Assembly: GCA_964514215.1 (NCBI GenBank)
Contig: CAZEPW010000080.1
Span: forward strand, 1-12,420
Length of the DNA: 12,420 nucleotides
Origin: CAYQUC01 sp964514215
Lineage (GTDB): Bacteria > Pseudomonadota > Gammaproteobacteria > UBA6429 > Thiohalophilaceae
Direction: 5' to 3'
In this document: positions 1 to 5,015 of the stretch, piece by piece
Layout: each line of letters opens with the position of its first letter
How positions within the stretch are numbered: the first letter of the stretch is position 1
The notes under the pieces: model-generated
Databases searched by the model: none
Told to the model about the DNA's origin: nothing
What the model saw: only the letters and a program-made list of their open reading frames with translations
Translations under genes and position numbers: made by a program

Positions 1-1196
1 GCTTTCTTATCTTTTTGAGTGTTCCATGCTTGAAAATGTGTTCCGAATATATGGTAGTAGCGCACTTTTCCTTTAATCGTTTTTTTTATTTTTGCATAAA
101 TTACACCTTTAGCGGCAAGGCAATCTTCAAATTTACGGTTACAAGCGACATAAACATGCTTATCTTGGTTAACGATTGGCCATCGGGAAACAATCAATAC
201 CCCGCCATCTGAGATACCTTTAATGGGTGCTCGGGGCTTTAATCGAGTTGAAAAATACTTAAAGCCCGCTTGGCGTAGTTCTTTTTGAAAGCGTTTACTT
301 TTTTGAAAATTTTCTTCAAAAACAATAACATCAACTTTACCATTGGCTATCTCAGAAAATTTTCGAGGTATGTGGGCCATTCGTTCTTTTTGGCCATCGT
401 GTCCCGCGATAAATGGACGTGAAAATATATTAGCATCAAGTATATATAGCTGGCTGGCATTTGCACCTCGGCTATTGTATTTTCTGATATTACGAGCCCT
501 ACATTTAACTTTAAAGCCCGACAAACATCTTTTTCCAATACCGCTTCGGCTTTTGCCGATATAATCCATATCAAATGATTCACAATCGGAAGCTTTTCCT
601 TTGCATATTGGTGAAGTGCCTATCCATTTGATCGATGGCGCATTTTTATCACCTTCACATAAAACTTTTGTTCCGGTAAAACATTTTTTACCATTTCCTC
701 TTTTATTAGAACGGAGATATTTCATGCCGTATTTACTACAGTCTGATGGTTTAGTTTTGCATATTGGCGCAGTGCCTAACCATTTTTGATACTTGCCTTT
801 TCTTTGATTAGCCGGTTTACACAACACCTTGCGACCAGAAACACAAGATTTGCCATTACCTCTTTTACTGTAGCGAACAAAGGTCATGCCACGTTTACTA
901 CAGTCTGATTTTTTTCCTCCGCAAAAAGGTGCTGAGCCAAACCATTTTTGTCCAGGAACGCGAGGTTCTGGAGCTACCGTTTTTTGTCGGCACAACACTT
1001 TTCTCCCTGTTAAGCATTTTTTTCCGTCACCGCGTTTATTTGATTTTATGTATATCATGCCACGTTTCGCACAATCTGATGGTTTTGTTTTGCAAAAAGG
1101 TGCAGTACCAAACCATATATCTTTTGCGAATAAAGTCGGAGGGAATAGTAATATACTGATGATAAGTATAAATTTTATTGTTGATTTTTTCATCAT
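1..1196 (-). CDS. Secreted sphingomyelinase-C-like phosphodiesterase with four N-terminal Cys-rich repeats (3' end outside window)
   Basis: This frame is open from ATG-ATG at 1196/1193 to the left edge, about 398 codons without a stop. Numbered from the second Met (1193), residues 1-23 form a signal peptide (MKKS start, hydrophobic core, LFA cleavage site). Residues 25-240 hold four repeats of 52-58 residues with four Cys each, pattern W-x-G-[TS]-[AS]-P-[FI]-C, then DC, GK-x-C and KV-x-C. From about 249 an endonuclease/exonuclease/phosphatase fold begins: Asn255 (LDANIF), the QKER stretch at 268-271, Glu294 (VIVFEENF), DGG at 329-331 followed by a SRWPI stretch, DCLAAKG at 357-363, and His386 in GTHFQAW. 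Asn, Glu and the GTH-x-QA His match the metal and catalytic positions of neutral sphingomyelinases such as the Bacillus cereus enzyme. The remaining catalytic Asp/Asn and His lie off the edge. Likely role: Mg-dependent hydrolysis of sphingomyelin or a related phospholipid outside the cell. Other enzymes of this fold remain possible. The ribosome binding site is weak. Confidence 0.82.
   Translation of the reverse strand, partial: MMKKSTIKFILIISILLFPPTLFAKDIWFGTAPFCKTKPSDCAKRGMIYIKSNKRGDGKKCLTGRKVLCRQKTVAPEPRVPGQKWFGSAPFCGGKKSDCSKRGMTFVRYSKRGNGKSCVSGRKVLCKPANQRKGKYQKWLGTAPICKTKPSDCSKYGMKYLRSNKRGNGKKCFTGTKVLCEGDKNAPSIKWIGTSPICKGKASDCESFDMDYIGKSRSGIGKRCLSGFKVKCRARNIRKYNSRGANASQLYILDANIFSRPFIAGHDGQKERMAHIPRKFSEIANGKVDVIVFEENFQKSKRFQKELRQAGFKYFSTRLKPRAPIKGISDGGVLIVSRWPIVNQDKHVYVACNRKFEDCLAAKGVIYAKIKKTIKGKVRYYHIFGTHFQAWNTQKDKK
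474..1121 (-). repeat. Four tandem Cys-rich protein repeats in the sphingomyelinase-like gene
   Basis: The repeats cover residues 25-82, 83-136, 137-188 and 189-240. Each has four cysteines at matching places and the same opening (W-[FLI]-G-[TS]-[AS]-P-[FI]-C-x6-DC) and closing (KRG-x-GK-x-C-x-[ST]-G-x-KVLC) motifs. Repeats 1-3 are very alike; repeat 4 is more diverged (GM becomes DM, KVLC becomes KVKC). The linkers differ in length and are basic. The even Cys number and secreted context suggest disulfide-bonded modules that bind a surface or ligand. I do not recognise a named domain with certainty. Confidence 0.85.
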
Positions 1197-1233
1197 AATA
1201 AGTACTTTTATCTTTTAGTTATATTTGATGCTA

Positions 1234-1239
1234 AGTATA
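1234..1239 (-). promoter_or_regulatory. Candidate -10 of the sphingomyelinase-like gene
   Basis: On the minus strand TATACT lies 38 nt upstream of the start codon and has no good -35 hexamer at normal spacing. A poor -35 would fit a promoter that needs an activator. The palindrome at 1285-1300 is centred roughly 65 bp upstream of the start point this -10 would give, a usual position for an activator. Confidence 0.35.
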
Positions 1240-1284
1240 TTCCCGATGTTAAAAAAATAATTCTGTCTAAAGTTTGATTTTGTA

Positions 1285-1300
1285 TACAACTTTAGTTGTA
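1285..1300. promoter_or_regulatory. Palindrome TACAAC-TTTA-GTTGTA, candidate operator
   Basis: This is a perfect 6-bp inverted repeat around 4 nt (the central T/A pair extends it by one). It lies in the 114-nt gap between the 103-aa lipoprotein gene and the sphingomyelinase-like gene, 89 nt upstream of the latter's start. The same arms and spacing occur at 3021-3038. It has no adjacent T tract, so it does not look like an intrinsic terminator. Confidence 0.45.
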
Positions 1301-1310
1301 GTTAATGATT

Positions 1311-1622
1311 TTAGTAGGCTGTTTTTGAGTTTTTAAAGCAACGAGTAACTCTGTCATAGGCTTCAAGTCGGTCACTTTCATTGAATAAAGTTAAAAAATT
1401 TTGTAATGCATAGGACTGAGCTTGAGACTTTGAAAAACCAAGTTTAATTTTGGTGTCATATTTCGCTATTATTTTATAACCTACTTCAGAATTAGTTCCT
1501 CCAACACAAGATGAAACTACGTCAATAAATCGCTTTCTTTCATCATTGTTTGTATATGTTGGTCTTTGGTTGGTTGAGCACGATGATAGAAAAAAAATAA
1601 ATAATACAATAATATTTCGCAT
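1311..1622 (-). CDS. Small predicted lipoprotein, paralog of its upstream neighbour
   Basis: 103 aa. The N-terminus is a lipoprotein signal with lipobox LSSC, lipidated Cys at position 15, followed by Ser, so outer-membrane sorting is likely. Residues 32-95 align without gaps to residues 31-94 of the product encoded at 1641-2231. Shared positions include F-x-DV-x-S-x-C, LG-[FY]-S, A-x3-A-x-Q, E-x-DR and a closing Cys, with exactly 56 residues between the two Cys in both. The start is well supported: AAGGAAAG sits about 6 nt upstream. It lies 18 nt after the upstream gene, so the two should be one operon. An (A)8/(T)8 run (1590-1597) falls in the signal-peptide codons. No function is recognised; the conserved Cys pair suggests a disulfide-linked helical domain in the periplasm. 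Confidence 0.75.
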   Translation of the reverse strand: MRNIIVLFIFFLSSCSTNQRPTYTNNDERKRFIDVVSSCVGGTNSEVGYKIIAKYDTKIKLGFSKSQAQSYALQNFLTLFNESDRLEAYDRVTRCFKNSKTAY

Positions 1623-1640
1623 GGTACTTTCCTTTTTTAT

Positions 1641-2231
1641 TTAATATTCAATGGTGTCACATAAGATAGTGTCGTTGGTAAAAGATAAAAACTTACCAGA
1701 TTTCATATTCTTGCAATCAAAAAAAATACTGATACTACTTGTTCGAATTGATTTTGTTTTTACGTTGCATTGCAGTAATCGTGCATATTCAGGTATATCA
1801 CCAGTTTTAAATGCATTTTTCATGTTTGTGTTGAATACGTCATTGCCTTTAATTTGATATTGGCGGGCATTACGGCAGCTGCCATTAAATTCATAGTAGT
1901 TCCATATTTTAATTTTTTCTGCTTTGGTGGCAATCGTTGTAAAATCAATACATTGATAATATTTTTCTAGGGCGTATATTCGATCTTTTTCGGGTATTTT
2001 TGACATTAGTGATTGAATGGCATTTTTTTTCGCTTCATCAAAGCTATATCCTAAACTTATTCCTTCTTTAAAGTTTATTATAAAATTTAATTCTGTTTTT
2101 ATTCGATGTTCTCCCGAACATGCCGAAATCACGTCCTTAAAAGAGACAGTGTTTTTGTTACCGTTTCTCGAAAACGCACTGCAAGATATTAATGATGTTG
2201 TAATTAATAGTATTAATAATGTATGGCGCAC
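1641..2231 (-). CDS. Predicted lipoprotein with the same Cys-pair domain plus a C-terminal extension
   Basis: 196 aa. Lipobox LISC puts the lipidated Cys at 17, followed by Ser. Residues 31-94 form the domain shared with the 103-aa lipoprotein downstream (Cys38 and Cys94). Residues 95-196 are unique to this copy and hold four more Cys. The start is GTG, chosen because GGAG lies 6 nt upstream and the signal peptide follows at once. It is the first gene of the pair, and a candidate promoter lies just upstream (2262-2290). It is divergent from the beta-barrel gene at 2437. No known family is recognised. Location next to two secreted lipid hydrolases allows a guess at a protective or accessory envelope role, but nothing in the sequence proves it. 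Confidence 0.75.
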   Translation of the reverse strand: MRHTLLILLITTSLISCSAFSRNGNKNTVSFKDVISACSGEHRIKTELNFIINFKEGISLGYSFDEAKKNAIQSLMSKIPEKDRIYALEKYYQCIDFTTIATKAEKIKIWNYYEFNGSCRNARQYQIKGNDVFNTNMKNAFKTGDIPEYARLLQCNVKTKSIRTSSISIFFDCKNMKSGKFLSFTNDTILCDTIEY

Positions 2232-2261
2232 ACTTTACTCCAGTTTTAATCTCTTATTTAA

Positions 2262-2290
2262 GATATACAATAATTTATAAATTAATTCAA
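2262..2290 (-). promoter_or_regulatory. Candidate promoter of the lipoprotein operon
   Basis: On the minus strand TTGAAT is followed after 17 bp by TATATC, each matching 4 of 6 consensus bases. The -10 ends about 30 nt upstream of the GTG start. The spacer contains one full copy of the AATTTATAAATT palindrome and a second copy abuts the -35, which would suit repression. Confidence 0.4.
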
Positions 2291-2302
2291 ATTTATAAAT
2301 TA
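2272..2302. repeat. Two copies of a 12-bp palindrome in the divergent intergenic region
   Basis: AATTTATAAATT occurs at 2272-2283 and 2290-2301, each a perfect palindrome, with both copies followed by A. They are 18 bp apart centre to centre. The region is very AT-rich, so chance is a real alternative, but the placement over the candidate lipoprotein promoter is suggestive of an operator pair. Confidence 0.3.
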
Positions 2303-2400
2303 TTTTTTTATATTCATATATAAGAGTGAAAAGTTATAGATTATGGTTTTTAAAAAATAAATTATTACAATAATTTTTTATTTGGCTATTATGCTAATAC

Positions 2401-2406
2401 TATAAT
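2401..2406 (+). promoter_or_regulatory. Candidate -10 of the beta-barrel gene
   Basis: A perfect TATAAT lies about 31 nt before the ATG at 2437, and AGGAGA lies 6 nt before that ATG. No convincing -35 is seen at 16-18 bp. The rest of 2303-2400 is AT-rich with nothing else I can support. Confidence 0.4.
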
Positions 2407-2436
2407 TTAGTAGTTGGTTTTAATTAGGAGAGACAA

Positions 2437-3018
2437 ATGAAATATAAAAAAAATAAAGTAAAATGGATTTTTTCATTAATGCTATTGTTATTTGTATCAG
2501 CAAGTCAGGCTAGCAATTTAATTTTTGAATTTGGTTATCATTATGGTGGTGAGGAATTGGCTGTTACCGGTTCAGCCAAGTCATCTGAGTTTAAACTTAA
2601 TTCGGGTGAACGATTTACATTTTCTGTTGGGACTCATATTTATTTGAAGCACGATCTTTACCTTAGAGCAACGGCTGGAATAAAATCGACATTTGGTTTT
2701 GGTGATAGAGGTGATGTCACTTGGTCACGCTTTCCTGTTGAATTCATGCCGTTTATTCGAGTTGATAAGTGGGCGTTTGGGGCAGGTTTGAGCTATCAGC
2801 TTAATCCTAAATTATCTGGGGGCTACGTCCAGAAAAACAATATTACTAATTCAGAATATAAAAATACATTGGGTTTTGTTTTTGAAGTGGATAATCAGCA
2901 GGATGAATCATCATACTTTGGTATTAAATATACTGTTATTGATTATAAACCAAATAACTCTGATTCAGATGCCATTACTGGCAATAGTATTGGGTTTGTT
3001 ATGGGTACGGTTTTATAG
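2437..3018 (+). CDS. Small outer-membrane beta-barrel protein
   Basis: 193 aa. The signal peptide is typical: lysine-rich start, core IFSLMLLLFV, cleavage after SASQA (residue 25), leaving about 168 residues. The mature part is made of alternating polar and hydrophobic stretches with many Gly and aromatic residues (for example FTFSVGTHIYL, LYLRATAGI, WAFGAGLSYQL, SYFGIKYTVIDY, SIGFVMGTVL), as in small 8-strand barrels of the OmpA/OmpW size class. It has no cysteines. A good ribosome binding site (AGGAGA) supports the start. It is followed on the same strand by the phospholipase-like gene after a 108-nt gap that contains a palindrome, so co-transcription is possible but not clear. An A8 run at 2446-2453 lies in codons 4-6. 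Specific function unknown; it could be an adhesin-like, enzyme or porin-like barrel. Confidence 0.7.
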   Translation: MKYKKNKVKWIFSLMLLLFVSASQASNLIFEFGYHYGGEELAVTGSAKSSEFKLNSGERFTFSVGTHIYLKHDLYLRATAGIKSTFGFGDRGDVTWSRFPVEFMPFIRVDKWAFGAGLSYQLNPKLSGGYVQKNNITNSEYKNTLGFVFEVDNQQDESSYFGIKYTVIDYKPNNSDSDAITGNSIGFVMGTVL

Positions 3019-3020
3019 TG

Positions 3021-3038
3021 TTACAACAAAAGTTGTAA
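3021..3038. promoter_or_regulatory. Palindrome TTACAAC-AAAA-GTTGTAA, candidate operator
   Basis: A perfect 7-bp inverted repeat around AAAA, starting 3 nt after the beta-barrel stop codon and ending 89 nt before the ATG at 3127. The inner 6-bp arms and the 4-nt spacing are the same as at 1285-1300. It could also be a weak hairpin at the end of the beta-barrel transcript, but no T tract follows directly. Confidence 0.45.
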
Positions 3039-3126
3039 GCAACTTCATACTGATGCTGTATTTATCTATTTTTTATTTGTAATACACTTGATCGTAATAG
3101 TTTAACGGTGGATTTGTTATTAACAA

Positions 3127-4218
3127 ATGGGGAAAATAAATTTAATGAAAAAAATTATATTTTTAATGTTATTTTTTACGTTAGGCACTCTTGATGTCCG
3201 GGTAAATGATAAATTAGAAATAAATTTGGCCTTTTGTAATACTGTTCAGGCATCTTATGCAACAGTGCGAGATCGAATTTGCGGCTCCAGTAAACCCATC
3301 AAATGTTCTGCGCCAATCAAAAATCCTTATGATGCAAAGTTTCAAGGTGCCTGTAGTACTCATGATTATTGTTATCGCTTTGGTTATGCCACCTATCGCT
3401 ATAATAAGTCACGCTGTGATGGCGATTTTATGCGTGAGATGAATAATATTTGTTCAAATTTGGATTGGGTTTTGTTGGCCTCAGCCGGTTTATCTTTTGC
3501 TGCCTGTCGAACTGCTGCTAAGGTGTATTATTCTGCAGTGGTTGTTGGAGGTGCTTCTTCATTTAAAAAAGGCAGAAAAAAATGTCAATATATGGGCTTA
3601 TGCCCACCCGGAAAATTCAGCACAACCGGCAATCTAAATAACTGTAAGTGTCCATTGAATACACGTAAGGTTTATACAGAAAAATTTACAAAGTCAACGG
3701 CTTATTGCAAAGGTTTGGTTGATTGCCCGACTGGCATTTTTTATACTGACGGTCAATTCCGCGGTTGTCGTTGTCATGGTGGTGGCGGAAAGATTTACAG
3801 TGGTATCGGTAATATACAAGCCCAATGTAAAGGTGCTGCTGGAATAGCGACTTGTCCAAAAGGAAAATTTAGCACCACAGAGAGATATCGTAATTGTAAA
3901 TGCGCCGGAGGTACAGCAAAAAAACGCTGGGGTATCGGAAAGATCTATGGCATGTGCGGTGGCGAGATCAATAAAAGGACTTGTCCAAAAGGAAAATTCA
4001 GCACAACCGGAAAATACCGCAATTGTAAATGTCCGGGTGGTAAAGGTAAAAAACGCTGGGGTCTCGGAAATATGTATGGCATGTGCAAGGTAGGCGGCAA
4101 AGCAACGTGTCCTGGTGGTAAATTTAAGACAACCAAAAAATGGCGCGGTTGTGTTTGTCCGGGTGGTAAGAAGAAAAAATATACTAATATATTTAAATCA
4201 AAAGCACGCTGTCGTTAA
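3127..4218 (+). CDS. Secreted phospholipase-A2-like protein with five C-terminal basic Cys-rich repeats
   Basis: 363 aa from the ATG at 3127; an ATG at 3145 (MKKIIF) gives a more typical signal-peptide start, and neither has a strong ribosome binding site. A hydrophobic core at 10-22 is followed by a long N-terminal segment, with possible cleavage near VQA-SYA (42). Residues about 45-155 resemble phospholipase A2: C76-x2-H79-D80-x-C82-Y83, the active-site signature with the catalytic His, then C97-D98 and C109, with further Cys for disulfides. A clear calcium loop is not evident. Residues 159-363 are five repeats. The expected reaction is Ca-dependent release of a fatty acid from the sn-2 position of phospholipids outside the cell. 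The gene is convergent with the response regulator, with only 10 nt between stops. The enzyme assignment rests on the His-Asp/Cys signature; loss of activity cannot be excluded. Confidence 0.72.
   Translation: MGKINLMKKIIFLMLFFTLGTLDVRVNDKLEINLAFCNTVQASYATVRDRICGSSKPIKCSAPIKNPYDAKFQGACSTHDYCYRFGYATYRYNKSRCDGDFMREMNNICSNLDWVLLASAGLSFAACRTAAKVYYSAVVVGGASSFKKGRKKCQYMGLCPPGKFSTTGNLNNCKCPLNTRKVYTEKFTKSTAYCKGLVDCPTGIFYTDGQFRGCRCHGGGGKIYSGIGNIQAQCKGAAGIATCPKGKFSTTERYRNCKCAGGTAKKRWGIGKIYGMCGGEINKRTCPKGKFSTTGKYRNCKCPGGKGKKRWGLGNMYGMCKVGGKATCPGGKFKTTKKWRGCVCPGGKKKKYTNIFKSKARCR
3601..4215 (+). repeat. Five tandem Cys-rich basic repeats in the phospholipase-like gene
   Basis: The repeats start at residues 159, 200, 243, 286 and 328 and run 36-43 residues. 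Pattern: CP-x-G-x-F-x-T-x4-[NRW]-x-C-x-C, a Gly/Lys-rich stretch, then a closing Cys, so four Cys each. Repeats 3 and 4 share KKRWG-[IL]-G and YGMC and are the closest pair. A 20-nt string is identical in repeats 1 and 4 (3610-3629 and 3991-4010), although they are not neighbours. The many Lys and Arg suggest binding to anionic surfaces such as membranes or polysaccharide; this is inference. Confidence 0.88.
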
Positions 4219-4228
4219 TTTGTTTTGG

Positions 4229-4828
4229 TTATGAGCCAGTTGTTTCAAGCTCGTTAACCATGTTGGCGGCTTGGGTTCGATTGTGAACATCAAGAATTTG
4301 AAAAATAGTGTGTAAATGCGCTTTGACCGTGGTGTCGCTTATATTGAGTTCGGCGCCAATTATTTTATTTGATTTGCCTTCTTTTAATTTATGTAATATT
4401 TCAAGTTGGCGCGAGGTTAGTTCATTTATAGAGCCCAAGTCTGGAATTGTTGGTTTAAAATAATTACCGGATAATACCACTTGGATTGCTGCTGTGATGG
4501 TGTTATTGGAAGCCGATTTTGGTATAAATCCCATTGCGCCTAAATCCATTATTTTTTGGATTTCAAAGGGGTTTTCGGAGGCACTCAGTATTGCAATGGG
4601 TATCGAAGGGTATTTTTTTAGGATGAGTTGCACAGCATCGATTCCTTTCATACCGGGCATGGTTAGATCATATAAGACTAAATCGAGGTTTGGGTTTTTT
4701 TCTATTAATTCGATTGCTTGATGGTGGTTACTGGCTTCAAAAATAGTGAAATTGGCATCAATATCTTTTATTAGTTGGCAGATACCAAATCGATAAAGAT
4801 CATGATCGTCTGCGATGAGTATTTCCAT
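4229..4828 (-). CDS. NarL/LuxR-family two-component response regulator (orphan)
   Basis: 199 aa, the usual size for the NarL/FixJ group. An N-terminal receiver domain (1-120) has the acidic pair Asp7-Asp8, phospho-acceptor Asp54 in LVLYDLTMPGMKG, Ser82 and Lys104, so it should be phosphorylated normally. Residues 137-190 form a LuxR/GerE helix-turn-helix (LTSRQLEIL start, NISDTTVKAHL recognition region). No histidine kinase lies in the window, hence orphan here. The start at 4828 gives a correct receiver N-terminus (MEILIADDHD), although the ribosome binding site is poor. Its gene is convergent with the phospholipase-like gene and lies downstream of the hemE terminator. A half-palindrome resembling the sites upstream of the two hydrolase genes lies at 4901-4911 in its own promoter region, which hints that it may regulate them and itself; target genes are not known. 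Confidence 0.92.
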   Translation of the reverse strand: MEILIADDHDLYRFGICQLIKDIDANFTIFEASNHHQAIELIEKNPNLDLVLYDLTMPGMKGIDAVQLILKKYPSIPIAILSASENPFEIQKIMDLGAMGFIPKSASNNTITAAIQVVLSGNYFKPTIPDLGSINELTSRQLEILHKLKEGKSNKIIGAELNISDTTVKAHLHTIFQILDVHNRTQAANMVNELETTGS

Positions 4829-4893
4829 TATACTTTATTGGTTTTGTGCTATTTGTCGAATTGACTTTTTATGCTACTACATCAAATAGAGTA

Positions 4894-4911
4894 AGTATAG
4901 TTACAACTTTA
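4894..4911 (-). promoter_or_regulatory. Candidate response-regulator promoter region with half-site of the shared palindrome
   Basis: On the plus strand TTACAACTTTA at 4901-4911 repeats one arm and the spacer of the palindrome at 1285-1300 (TACAACTTTA is identical). The second arm is degenerate. On the minus strand TATACT (4894-4899) sits next to it and could be a -10, with a poor -35. If so the half-site lies between -10 and -35, a position that would fit autorepression. The remaining 4829-4981 holds no gene that I can see. Confidence 0.3.
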
Positions 4912-4981
4912 CAATTACTTTCATTGGAAGGTCTTGCAGGAAATCACTAATATCAAAAAAATGAGTAGACACTATTTTGAC

Positions 4982-5006
4982 ATTCCCGCTAAATTATAGC
5001 GGGAAT
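4982..5006 (-). terminator. Hairpin terminator after hemE
   Basis: A perfect 10-bp stem (ATTCCCGCTA / TAGCGGGAAT) with a 5-nt loop starts 9 nt beyond the hemE stop codon. It is GC-rich in its centre, unlike its surroundings. The T run is not directly adjacent; a T7 tract comes about 20 nt later on the minus strand (4955-4961). It separates hemE from the response regulator. Confidence 0.65.
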
Positions 5007-5015
5007 AGTGTTAAA

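Noticed and set aside
343..583. Overlapping short frames on both strands (343-564 plus, 347-583 minus)
   Set aside because: They lie inside the continuous sphingomyelinase-like frame, which has a signal peptide, repeats and catalytic motifs; these are out-of-frame readings of it.
474..1121. Regular repeated DNA that could suggest a CRISPR array or intergenic repeats
   Set aside because: Unit length is about 150-170 bp and the repeats are conserved at the protein level in one open frame, so they are coding repeats.
3945..4136. Proline-rich 63-codon frame on the minus strand
   Set aside because: It is the antisense of the Gly/Lys-rich repeats of the phospholipase-like gene and has no start context of its own.
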